A stretch of 40,611 nt of DNA from the NCBI GenBank assembly GCA_022822275.1, contig JAJEBZ010000196.1, forward strand, positions 1-40,611, read 5' to 3'. Of the stretch, positions 33,431 through 40,611 are shown one piece after another (the stretch's first letter is position 1; each line of letters starts with the position of its first letter). The DNA is from Candidatus Poribacteria bacterium (GTDB lineage: Bacteria > Poribacteria > WGA-4E > WGA-3G). The notes beneath the pieces were generated by a model. The model was not told the DNA's origin and ran no database searches. It saw only the letters and a program-made list of their open reading frames with translations. The translations under genes and the position numbers were made by a program.

Positions 33431-35626
33431 TCAATCTGTAAGATCCCATATTAGTATAATTCCATCATAACCTGCACTGATGAGCGTTTGACCGTCAGGA
33501 CTAAAGAAAAGGTGTGATATACCTTCGCTATGTCCGCGAAGCAATTTCTTTTTCGCACCAGTCGCAGTTTCCCAAAGGTAAATATCACCCAACTTCATTC
33601 CACTTGCGAGTGTCTGACCATCCGGACTGAAAGCAAGTGTCAAGGGGACTTTGGTATTAATGTTGTGCCAATTATCCTTCCAATATGGATCCGTGATGAC
33701 TTTGCTGCTGCCTGTTTCAATATCCCATAAACGGATTGTTCTGTCTGAGATTGCTCCTCCACTTGCGAGTGTCTGACCGTCTGGACTGAAAGCGATACAC
33801 TTAACTTCATCAGTATGTCCTGTAAGAATTCGGATAGAGTCGCCCGTCTCTACATCCCGAAGTGCGATATTTTTATCCATTTTAGTTAGACCGCCATATA
33901 CAATTGCGAGCACTTGCCCATCTGGACTAAACCGTGCTATATCAATTTCTTTGGCTTCCAGGTCAGTGATATTATAATCTCCTGCATCCAAATTCCAAAC
34001 AAAAAGTTTCGGATAAAAGAATTTTTCGATACCTGCAAAAATTCTCTTGTCAAAATATAAATCTTCTAAAACACTTAATGCATCTGGATCGTTTAGCTGC
34101 AACGTTTGCTGTATACCTCCCGTCTCTATATCCCAGTGCTGGATTAAATCCTTGCGTTTACTCGCCGCCCCCCAACTCACAAGTACTTCTCCATCACGAT
34201 CAAATGCTATGTCAGTAAGGTGGCGCCTGGGCCCCTTAAGTTTATTGAGTTTTCCGGTGTTGACATCCCATAGATGAATAGTATTATTCAGGATTGTGTT
34301 ACATGCAAGTTTGCTCCCATCTGGACTGAGAACAACACCTGTAACACCATTCTTATGTCCAATGAAGTTTTTTTCATGTTGAATTGTGTTCATATTCCAT
34401 AGATGGATATTCCTGCTTGCGTAAGCCAATTTGATTAGTGTCTGTGAATCAGCACTCAGCCACACATCCCTAAATAACCCTCCATACCCATATATTTTTT
34501 TCTTTTCTTTACCGGTATCAGCATCCCAAAAACGTAGAGTATTGTCCCAACTGGAACTAACGAGTGTGCGGTTATCCGGACTGAAAGCAACCGCAGAAAT
34601 GGAACTTACATAACCATTAATCCTTTTCTTTTCTTTGCCTGTATTAACATCCCAGATTTGAATGATACCTTCAATGGAACTGGCAAGAAGACTCCCATCT
34701 GGACTAAAGACCAGGAACGGAATTCCAAAATAATCCGTTTCGCTTACTTTCCTCTGTGTTTGGGTATTGACATCCCAGAGATTGACCTCCCAAACTCGAC
34801 TGTGCAATGGTCCTTTATGACTCTCACTTGCGATTGCCAATGTTCGCGCATCTGAACTAATGGCTACTGGCTTCCCAGAAGATTCAACTGAAAATGTTCG
34901 TATCTCTTTTTTTGATGCAATATCCCAGAAATGATAGGTCCCATCACTATTGTAACTTGCGACTGTTTTACCATCTGGGCTAAAGGATGTTGTTCGTCCT
35001 TCTAAATCCATATACTTGGGAGGAATATCGCTGGTGTTTTCTTCTGTAGCATCATTTGTGATTGCTGATAGCATGTTTTTACGCTGTCCTGTGGCAATAT
35101 CCCATAAGTCAACCCAACTGTTATACACAACTGCCAATGTGTGACCATCTAAAATAAAATATACATTATCAACACCGACAGAATAAAACGGATTATTCGT
35201 AAAAGTTTTCTGGTGTTCACCCGTTGAGATATCCCATAGTTGCACTTTTCCATTTTCAGTTCCTACAGCAATGGTGCTGCCGTCTGGACTAAATGAGATG
35301 CAATTGATAATGCCTGTATGTGCTGCAAGTAAATTCTGCGGCTCCGCAGTTTGCACATTGAAAATCCAAACACCAATATCACTCACAGCAGCTAACAGAC
35401 TGCCATCGGGAGAATACTGCATTGCACGGATAGTTCCTGAGCCGATACGTGCTTTTGCCCCTTCAGGTAAATGCCACTGCTTGTAGTCAAGCCGCATGTT
35501 GTGTTCTTCTTCAAGCAATTTTTCGTTCTCAAGATGTTTAAGATAATACGATACACCAAAAAAGATGAGAATAACACCTGTTAATACGCCGATGAAAAAT
35601 CGGTTAGTATAAAGGAATTTTATCAT
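33431..35626 (-). CDS. Membrane-anchored WD40 double-propeller protein
   Basis: A 731-residue WD40 protein. An N-terminal transmembrane anchor (FFIGVLTGVILIFFGVSYYL, about residues 11-30) replaces the cleavable signal of the two WD40 genes at 16-20 kb. A short charged stalk and HLPEGAKARIGSGTI follow, the same element that opens those two. About 15 WD-like units follow (VQLWDI, VDLWDI, YHFWDI, VNLWDV, IRLWDI, ILIWDL and others), suited to two propellers. The SPDGQTLASG phrase recurs near the C-terminus, so those blades are the least diverged. There is no enzyme domain. The ATG has GGAG 8 nt upstream. It is a single-gene unit converging on bioA. Confidence 0.93.
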   Translation of the reverse strand: MIKFLYTNRFFIGVLTGVILIFFGVSYYLKHLENEKLLEEEHNMRLDYKQWHLPEGAKARIGSGTIRAMQYSPDGSLLAAVSDIGVWIFNVQTAEPQNLLAAHTGIINCISFSPDGSTIAVGTENGKVQLWDISTGEHQKTFTNNPFYSVGVDNVYFILDGHTLAVVYNSWVDLWDIATGQRKNMLSAITNDATEENTSDIPPKYMDLEGRTTSFSPDGKTVASYNSDGTYHFWDIASKKEIRTFSVESSGKPVAISSDARTLAIASESHKGPLHSRVWEVNLWDVNTQTQRKVSETDYFGIPFLVFSPDGSLLASSIEGIIQIWDVNTGKEKKRINGYVSSISAVAFSPDNRTLVSSSWDNTLRFWDADTGKEKKKIYGYGGLFRDVWLSADSQTLIKLAYASRNIHLWNMNTIQHEKNFIGHKNGVTGVVLSPDGSKLACNTILNNTIHLWDVNTGKLNKLKGPRRHLTDIAFDRDGEVLVSWGAASKRKDLIQHWDIETGGIQQTLQLNDPDALSVLEDLYFDKRIFAGIEKFFYPKLFVWNLDAGDYNITDLEAKEIDIARFSPDGQVLAIVYGGLTKMDKNIALRDVETGDSIRILTGHTDEVKCIAFSPDGQTLASGGAISDRTIRLWDIETGSSKVITDPYWKDNWHNINTKVPLTLAFSPDGQTLASGMKLGDIYLWETATGAKKKLLRGHSEGISHLFFSPDGQTLISAGYDGIILIWDLTD

Positions 35627-35752
35627 TGTAAAGTCTCCAAGTGTTGTGTTATCTCATTCAATATATTTCAAATATTCTCATTTGTTTGATAATTGCGGGG
35701 GGCATAAATGACCGGTCTTAGATAATCGTTTGATAAAAAGGCACTTCGTATA

Positions 35753-35793
35753 ACGCAAAAAAAAAAATGAAAAAAGCGCAATAAATTGCGCTT
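35753..35793 (-). terminator. Intrinsic terminator of the S55 peptidase/propeller operon
   Basis: AAGCGCAAT (35774-35782) and ATTGCGCTT (35785-35793) form a perfect 9-bp stem. Read on the minus strand it is followed by TTTTTCATTTTTTTTTTTGC, a long U-tract. It lies about 80 bp after the stop of the propeller gene. Confidence 0.85.
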
Positions 35794-35816
35794 CTATAAA
35801 CGTAACTCATACTGAA

Positions 35817-35850
35817 ATTGACATTTATGGGGTGAGTATAAACCCACCCC
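35817..35850. repeat. ATTGACATTTATGGGG hairpin repeat
   Basis: ATTGACATTTATGGGG is followed by a GGGGTG (35829-35834) and CACCCC (35845-35850) inverted pair. The same lead sequence with a GGGG-CCCC hairpin is at 26827. It lies between the propeller stop and its terminator. Confidence 0.5.
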
Positions 35851-35872
35851 TAATTAACATCAAAATCAAATG

Positions 35873-37972
35873 TTAGAAACTTTTTCGTCCCGTAGCAACA
35901 TTCTGTGCTTTATCCATCACACGAATTGTAATGCTATGTGAACCATCTGAAAGTTTTCCAGTATGTAAAAGCAGCTGCTCCGCTTTGGAGTCAAAGATAC
36001 CATCATCAGGAAAGATGACTTTCCACTGTTCATCGTTGTCAATCTTGTAGACTGCCCTGTGAACGGTGTTCATCTTATCCGAGACATCACATGAAATCTT
36101 ATAGGTCCCATCACCGTTTTCTTCTACATTGATTTCACCGATACTCGGATCAGTATTATCAATGTCAAAAGGTGCACTGACCTTTTCAGCAGTTTTTTCC
36201 CAACCTACAGGATTACTCAGTTTATCTGTAGCAACCACTTTGACCTCATATCTACCGTCTGCTATAGAGGTTATATCCCAATCATAACTGGGACTCATGA
36301 GTTCCTTTTTCAAGAGTTGCCAATTATCATCTTCAACGGCTTTATAGTAAACGGTATACTGTATAGTATCTTTGTTGACATCATCAACTTTCCACTCAAT
36401 TTTCCAGTTCTTCGGTGAAGCTGATCTACTGGCACTACCTTGTGATTGACTTCCTGGTGGACGTGGTGCACTACTCCCACCTGCTCGGATGCTAACGCCA
36501 GCGAACCGAGGTTCAACATTTGTTTGTGCAGATGCAAGCGTTACCTTTTTCAATACAGCCGTCTTGGCTGGATCAGTCGTCGTAAACTTTGCACGCCATT
36601 GGATATATTGTGCATCAGCATTGGGTATCTGAGAACCTTCATGAGAGTTGAGTTCCTCTGACCATTTGTTCCACGTCTCATCGGGTTTCCGTGTATTTCC
36701 TGACCGAGTCGCAAATGTTATAGAAGTGCCTTCTTCTACAACTGCTTCCCATGAGAGTTTACCCCACTTTGACAAACTATTTGCATTATGGACAGATGAC
36801 TCCAATGTGCCTTGCTCAACATAGGATGAAGTCAGTGTATAAAGTTTCCCCGGATTGGCAGCAGCAAGGATGATCTGCATACTGTCAGAATTTTTTGTCT
36901 TCAGTATTGCTACGACATCCTCAGCCTTGCACTTACCAACTGACTCATAATCACCAGTTTTTGGGTTCACACGATACAATTTGCCTTTTTTTCCAGTTCC
37001 GACTAATATTTGGTCGTCACTTTCTAATAAGATAGCGGAGATAAGCGGTTCGGGAGAACTCCATACAGGTGCTACTGTTCCATCTGGATGAATTCTATAA
37101 ATATAGGATTTGTTTTCTTGTGGCGGTCCACTTCCCGGTGCCTGTGGTTGCGGCACAGATGGACCCCTACTTCCACGATTACCGCCCCTGTCCATTGGCA
37201 CAGATGTAATCAACGACGCATATAGGTTGCCTTCACTATCCATCACAAGTTGTCTAACATCTTTCTCTCTGGCTTGATAGATAACATTTGTAGTACCATC
37301 TTCATTGATTTTGTAGATGATGCCATTGCCACTACTACCAGCGTAATAACCACCATCATAAGCAACCAAAGAAACGATATTTTTTTCTTCAGCGTCAAAT
37401 AAGACCTTAACCTCACCTTCAGGATTGATCTTGTAAATTTTGCCTTCCAAACCTGTTACAGCAATGAGATTACCTTCATCGTCAAGATGCATAGACCAGA
37501 CATATTTGTCACCTTTGCTAAGTAGAGTTTGGGGTGGTGTTTTGTCGTCAGTTATTTTGTAAATCTGACCATCTGGACCAGTACCAGCATAAAGTACATT
37601 GTCAGGACCAATAGCAAGACTATAAATTTCTATTTCAGGTGAATCGTAGTAAAGTGAAATGTTTTTACCATCTGCACTGATTTTGTAGATCTTACCTTCA
37701 TTGCCTGTTCCTGCATAGATATTCCCTTCGGAATCTTCAGCGAGTGCCCAGACGCGTGCCTCTTCAAGTTTAGAGAAATCGTCAATTTTTAGAGATAAAC
37801 TGGCATCCCCCTTACTTGATACTGAAATGTTTTTTATGTCTCCTGCTTCAAAATCCGCTCTACTTCGTTGTTCCCACAACGAAGTACTCACGGCAGAAAC
37901 AAGTCCAGCGTAAATTAAGGCAATCACCAAAGCAAAAGCCGTAAGATTCCAAAAGCGAAAGAAACGGTGCAT
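35873..37972 (-). CDS. Exported NHL/SMP-type beta-propeller with C-terminal Ig-like region
   Basis: A 699-residue exported protein with a signal peptide (LTAFALVIALIYAGLVSA, about residues 10-27). Residues about 75-300 hold repeats of the form DSEGNIYAGTGNEGKIYKIS, seen at least five times (NLIAVTGLEGKIYKIN and GYYAGSSGNGIIYKIN among them), which form a propeller. A Gly/Pro-rich insert (SVPQPQAPGSGPPQE) separates two more blades. Residues about 430-699 contain sequences like WNKWSEELNSHEGSQ, YVQWRA-type strands and VYYKAVEDDNW, matching fibronectin/Ig-like sandwiches. GGAGG is 9 nt before the ATG. The S55 peptidase gene ends 54 bp upstream on the same strand, so they form an operon ending at the 35.8-kb terminator. 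Confidence 0.88.
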   Translation of the reverse strand: MHRFFRFWNLTAFALVIALIYAGLVSAVSTSLWEQRSRADFEAGDIKNISVSSKGDASLSLKIDDFSKLEEARVWALAEDSEGNIYAGTGNEGKIYKISADGKNISLYYDSPEIEIYSLAIGPDNVLYAGTGPDGQIYKITDDKTPPQTLLSKGDKYVWSMHLDDEGNLIAVTGLEGKIYKINPEGEVKVLFDAEEKNIVSLVAYDGGYYAGSSGNGIIYKINEDGTTNVIYQAREKDVRQLVMDSEGNLYASLITSVPMDRGGNRGSRGPSVPQPQAPGSGPPQENKSYIYRIHPDGTVAPVWSSPEPLISAILLESDDQILVGTGKKGKLYRVNPKTGDYESVGKCKAEDVVAILKTKNSDSMQIILAAANPGKLYTLTSSYVEQGTLESSVHNANSLSKWGKLSWEAVVEEGTSITFATRSGNTRKPDETWNKWSEELNSHEGSQIPNADAQYIQWRAKFTTTDPAKTAVLKKVTLASAQTNVEPRFAGVSIRAGGSSAPRPPGSQSQGSASRSASPKNWKIEWKVDDVNKDTIQYTVYYKAVEDDNWQLLKKELMSPSYDWDITSIADGRYEVKVVATDKLSNPVGWEKTAEKVSAPFDIDNTDPSIGEINVEENGDGTYKISCDVSDKMNTVHRAVYKIDNDEQWKVIFPDDGIFDSKAEQLLLHTGKLSDGSHSITIRVMDKAQNVATGRKSF

Positions 37973-38026
37973 AAAATATATCCTCCTGTTAAATTGTGCT
38001 ATATTTTCTAATATTTAATTCTATTG

Positions 38027-39910
38027 CTATTGTGCATTTCTATTTACTGCTACTGGCATTGTTGTACTTCCAGACAGAACATAGTCGGTTGCAACCTTGT
38101 CAGTATGTATCACTGTTCCTGCAGTATATCCTGTTTCTCCACGGCGTAACGCAGTGTTCATCACAGACTGGATTGAAAGCGGCAGGTTTGGAAATTCCTC
38201 ACCTTGAACAGTTAATCCTGGTCGTGGTGCCGATAGTTCAAGAATGAGATTTGTGTTGGGTTCTACATCTTGAATTAATTCGATCAATTGATTGATATTT
38301 TGTGCTCTAAAACTACCTGGGGAACGAGAACGTGACCATGATTGATATGAACTTCCGCTTAAAGCAGCAAGCATGATGATACCATCAGGTGTGTCCTTGG
38401 GAATTTTTATCTTTCCAACAAGTGTTTCTGGTTGTTCAAGATAAGGACGTATCGTCAATGTTAATTCTATTTCTTCTCCAGGGCGATAGACATTCTTATC
38501 AAGGGTGGCTTTTAGAATTCCTGCGGTTCTTCGTTTATCCTCAATTTTTATGTCAAAATTCACAGATTCAATACGTACTTTTTCAAATGGGTTAGTAATC
38601 AAAGAACGAATGGGATTAACAATGGTCCCATTCACATTGAATCCGGGTGAACCACTTGAAGAAAAAATGTTTTCAATGACTATTACATTGTTCTCTATTT
38701 TCGGGTTTTCTTCAAGAGTGATTGTTGCTTTAGTATTGACAGTGTGATCGTTGAATCCGAATTCTCTTCCTACAATAATATTGTTAATGGCAATTCCTGT
38801 ATACACAGGCGTGTAGAATTGTTCTCGAACCACTTCATAGTTAATGTCGTGTATTTTTTTATCAGAGGTTTGTAATTTTGCTTTGACTGGTACATAATGA
38901 TGACTACTGGGAAGTTTCTTTATCAAGCCAGCAATAGCAGGATCCCTATCTTGTACTAAAGTGCCAATCAGTTGAGTTGGTGATGCAATCTTAGAGGATC
39001 TGGAAGTGCTTGGAAGGATATAATGCACATACCCTCCGGAGAGCGGCATGTTGATATTACCTTCATTTGACGACGCGTGACCATAAGCTAAAACTTCGTT
39101 TTTATCAATGTACGTGATTGTTCCATATCCAAACCCTACGTAATCTCCACGAACATACTCAGAACCGATAATCTGTCCCATTTCAACAGGTGATTTTTTT
39201 ACAGGTCCACCACCGCCAGCTGCCTGAACCGGAACCATATTATATCTGTCAAAAAAGGGTTTTAGAAGTTGCATTGAATGACCATCAAGTCTTGATAAGG
39301 CAACTGGAATTGACAACCGCATGGAATTCTGATTGATTATCTGTGCTAAACCTTCTGTCTTAGAATGCTTTTCTAATGACTTCTGTTGTGTGACGTTGTG
39401 TCCATTTGGATATTGTAGTGGACTGATATTTAGACCTTCTGACACATACTCCGATCCGTAATCAAAGAATTTTGCTCCGGCATAAGTTAGATTAGGTTTC
39501 ATGCCGCGTCCTGCGACCTTGACCATTTGTTCTATTGGCGTTACACCAAATAGGTTTGCATGTTCACGTTGATTGAAAGAACCGAGGGAAAGTGCTCCCA
39601 TAAGTCTGCCATCAATATATATAGGGCTGCCGCTCATACCACCAGCGACACCAGTACGTTTGAAGTTGTCGCTCGTACCTTTACACCAGACAACATGCCA
39701 GCCTGGGGAAAAATTGTACTCAACACTTACCACCTCAAAATCAAATTCTTCAACCGTTGTACCAAAAAAGACGGTGTACCCTTTTCCTTTCATGCCAATT
39801 TTCACTTGGTCCAACGGCATAAACTTTTCTGCGTCCCATTTTATCTGTGCATTTGCATGGAGTATACTCACACAAAATAAAACAAGGACACAAAGCAAAA
39901 CCTTTTTCAC
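38027..39910 (-). CDS. SpoIVB-type S55 serine peptidase, exported
   Basis: A 627-residue protein starting at GTG (39910) with GGAG 7 nt upstream and a signal peptide (KKVLLCVLVLFCVSILHANA). Residues 25-130 give the S55 opening: MPLDQVKIGMKGKGYTVFFGT, then FDFEVVSVE, and GVAGGMSGSPIYIDGRLMGAL. Ser95 of GMSGSP is the catalytic serine position. YGHA near DKNEVLAYGHASSNEG is a further conserved point. S55 peptidases cut a regulator in spore formers, but homologues also occur in non-sporing phyla. No sporulation gene is visible here. The C-terminal half is a beta-rich region of unknown role (IEDKRRTAGILKATLDKN). A role in envelope signalling with the following propeller is inference. Confidence 0.9.
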   Translation of the reverse strand: MKKVLLCVLVLFCVSILHANAQIKWDAEKFMPLDQVKIGMKGKGYTVFFGTTVEEFDFEVVSVEYNFSPGWHVVWCKGTSDNFKRTGVAGGMSGSPIYIDGRLMGALSLGSFNQREHANLFGVTPIEQMVKVAGRGMKPNLTYAGAKFFDYGSEYVSEGLNISPLQYPNGHNVTQQKSLEKHSKTEGLAQIINQNSMRLSIPVALSRLDGHSMQLLKPFFDRYNMVPVQAAGGGGPVKKSPVEMGQIIGSEYVRGDYVGFGYGTITYIDKNEVLAYGHASSNEGNINMPLSGGYVHYILPSTSRSSKIASPTQLIGTLVQDRDPAIAGLIKKLPSSHHYVPVKAKLQTSDKKIHDINYEVVREQFYTPVYTGIAINNIIVGREFGFNDHTVNTKATITLEENPKIENNVIVIENIFSSSGSPGFNVNGTIVNPIRSLITNPFEKVRIESVNFDIKIEDKRRTAGILKATLDKNVYRPGEEIELTLTIRPYLEQPETLVGKIKIPKDTPDGIIMLAALSGSSYQSWSRSRSPGSFRAQNINQLIELIQDVEPNTNLILELSAPRPGLTVQGEEFPNLPLSIQSVMNTALRRGETGYTAGTVIHTDKVATDYVLSGSTTMPVAVNRNAQ

Positions 39911-40222
39911 TATTTTACTCCTCTCTAATATTGAAGTTCAGTTAGAATGTTATGACAAAATGAAGATTCTACGCTTTAAAGTTCGTTTTATCTAAAATCC
40001 GCATATAAATATCAATTTCCTAAATCACTAATGTTATTATATCCATAGAATCTTTATTCATAATAGTGATATAATAGCATATAAATCATAATCACGTCAA
40101 CAAAAAATACATAATTTCCTTAACTTATACCATTTCTAATAGAAAAATCCTTTTTTTGTTCATCCAAAATCCTCTTTGTCAGCACAAGGATTTCCAAATC
40201 AATGGCATTTCTACCGTTGATC

Positions 40223-40273
40223 TGTCTGAACCAGGATTTTCAGGATAAGAGGTTGCGTCTTCAATCTTCTTAT
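40223..40273. repeat. 51-bp direct repeat, copy 1
   Basis: It runs from TGTCTGAACCAGG to CAATCTTCTTAT. Copy 2 (40552-40611) is the same except for one extra CAGGATTTT unit. AATCCTGGTTCAGACAGA at 40344-40361 is the reverse complement of 40221-40238. Confidence 0.85.
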
Positions 40274-40360
40274 TGGTAGAGATAAGCGTTATTCTGTGAA
40301 TATCACCTTGATGGGGTAATCCTGGTAATCTGGTAATCCTGCTAATCCTGGTTCAGACAG

Positions 40361-40533
40361 ATTGCGCGGATTTCACGGAGTACGCGGAGAAGACCTCTGT
40401 ATCTAATTGTCCTGCTTAGAGAACACTTATCCGCTGCCATCACGATCTCAGTCCGGTATCTTATCCGCGCACTCCTTTAAATCCGCGCAATCCGCGATTC
40501 CGTACACAAAGGGTGACAAAAAAATTACACACC
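40361..40533. repeat. Inverted copy of the 5.3-kb dispersed repeat
   Basis: Read on the minus strand it follows the 5276-5470 element block by block: GTGTGTAA-TTTTTTGTCAC, TTTGTGTACGGAATCGCG, GTGCGCGGATAAGATACC, GCGGATAAGTGTTCTCTAAG, CAGAGGTCTTCTCCGCG and CTCCGTGAAATCCG. The 5.3-kb copy has about 30 extra bases after GTCAC and lacks a GATTTAAAG-like stretch found here. Confidence 0.8.
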
Positions 40534-40551
40534 AAGCTCAACAGCGGCATT

Positions 40552-40611
40552 TGTCTGAACCAGGATTTTCAGGATTTTCAGGATAAGAGGTTGCGTCTTC
40601 AATCTTCTTAT
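40552..40611. repeat. 60-bp direct repeat, copy 2 (reaches window edge)
   Basis: It is the same as copy 1 with an added 9-base CAGGATTTT unit, so copies vary by whole 9-mers. It may extend beyond the window. Confidence 0.8.

Larger units (their letters stand above)
39911..40611. other. Gene-free 700-bp repeat-rich stretch at the right edge
   Basis: No plausible gene is seen. The first 220 bp are very AT-rich and should include the S55 operon promoter. From about 40.2 kb to the edge it is filled by the repeats listed separately. Confidence 0.65.

Noticed and set aside
38027-39910. Sporulation locus because of the SpoIVB-like peptidase
   Set aside because: No other sporulation gene is present, and S55 homologues occur in non-sporing bacteria.
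40223-40611. CRISPR-like array at the right edge
   Set aside because: There are only two copies, they differ in length by a 9-mer, the spacing is not regular and no cas gene is present.

Overview
The window reads as a chromosomal segment of an uncultured, moderately AT-rich bacterium. The gene mix suggests a Candidatus Poribacteria-like (or related environmental PVC/FCB-type) lineage. It holds three phytanoyl-CoA-dioxygenase-like (PhyH) genes, two Gfo/Idh/MocA oxidoreductases, an enolase-superfamily sugar-acid dehydratase, a LamG lectin-like protein, a sulfatase-fold hydrolase, an Uma2 nuclease and three large WD40 proteins sharing one N-terminal signature. This taxonomic call is inference from remembered family expansions; there is no rRNA or tRNA gene here to test it.

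Layout. 1-1.9 kb: two minus-strand methyltransferase genes, a truncated SAM-dependent enzyme and a beta-class DNA methyltransferase. 1.9-7.1 kb: a catabolic cluster (enolase superfamily, PhyH, Gfo/Idh/MocA, PhyH) interrupted by a 267-bp MITE-like repeat and a plus-strand lipoprotein. 7.3-10.0 kb: a Rieske/cytochrome b pair converging on ftsY with a 5-bp gap. 10.1-15.9 kb: a minus-strand run of Uma2 nuclease, a HEPN/coiled-coil/RecJ-C-like fusion (the most unusual gene here), a PrmC-like methyltransferase, a Gfo/Idh/MocA enzyme and a LamG protein. 16.3-20.4 kb: two tandem WD40 paralogues. 20.5-26.4 kb: a plus-strand metabolic run (Dabb, sulfatase-fold hydrolase with Thr in place of the formylglycine Cys, orphan HigA-like protein, double metallo-beta-lactamase protein, VOC, PhyH, STAS) closed by a clear intrinsic terminator. 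26.4-27.1 kb: a gene-free palindrome cluster. 27.1-33.3 kb: a CoiA-like nuclease, two paralogous proteins of an unrecognised family, a ferredoxin/membrane fusion and bioA. 33.4-39.9 kb: a third WD40 protein and an S55 peptidase/beta-propeller operon with its own terminator. 39.9-40.6 kb: repeats, one of them an inverted copy of the 5.3-kb element.

How it works together. Most genes fit uptake and breakdown of oxidised sugars, sulfated or lipid-like substrates, plus surface or periplasmic beta-propellers. Housekeeping genes (ftsY, Rieske/cytochrome b, bioA) are scattered between them. Nucleic-acid or conflict-type genes (DNA methyltransferase, Uma2, HEPN fusion, CoiA-like, orphan antitoxin) lie singly rather than in one recognised defence operon. 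Several starts differ from the longest open frame and were chosen from Shine-Dalgarno positions; each is noted in its entry. Functions rest on motif recognition by eye, with no database search.
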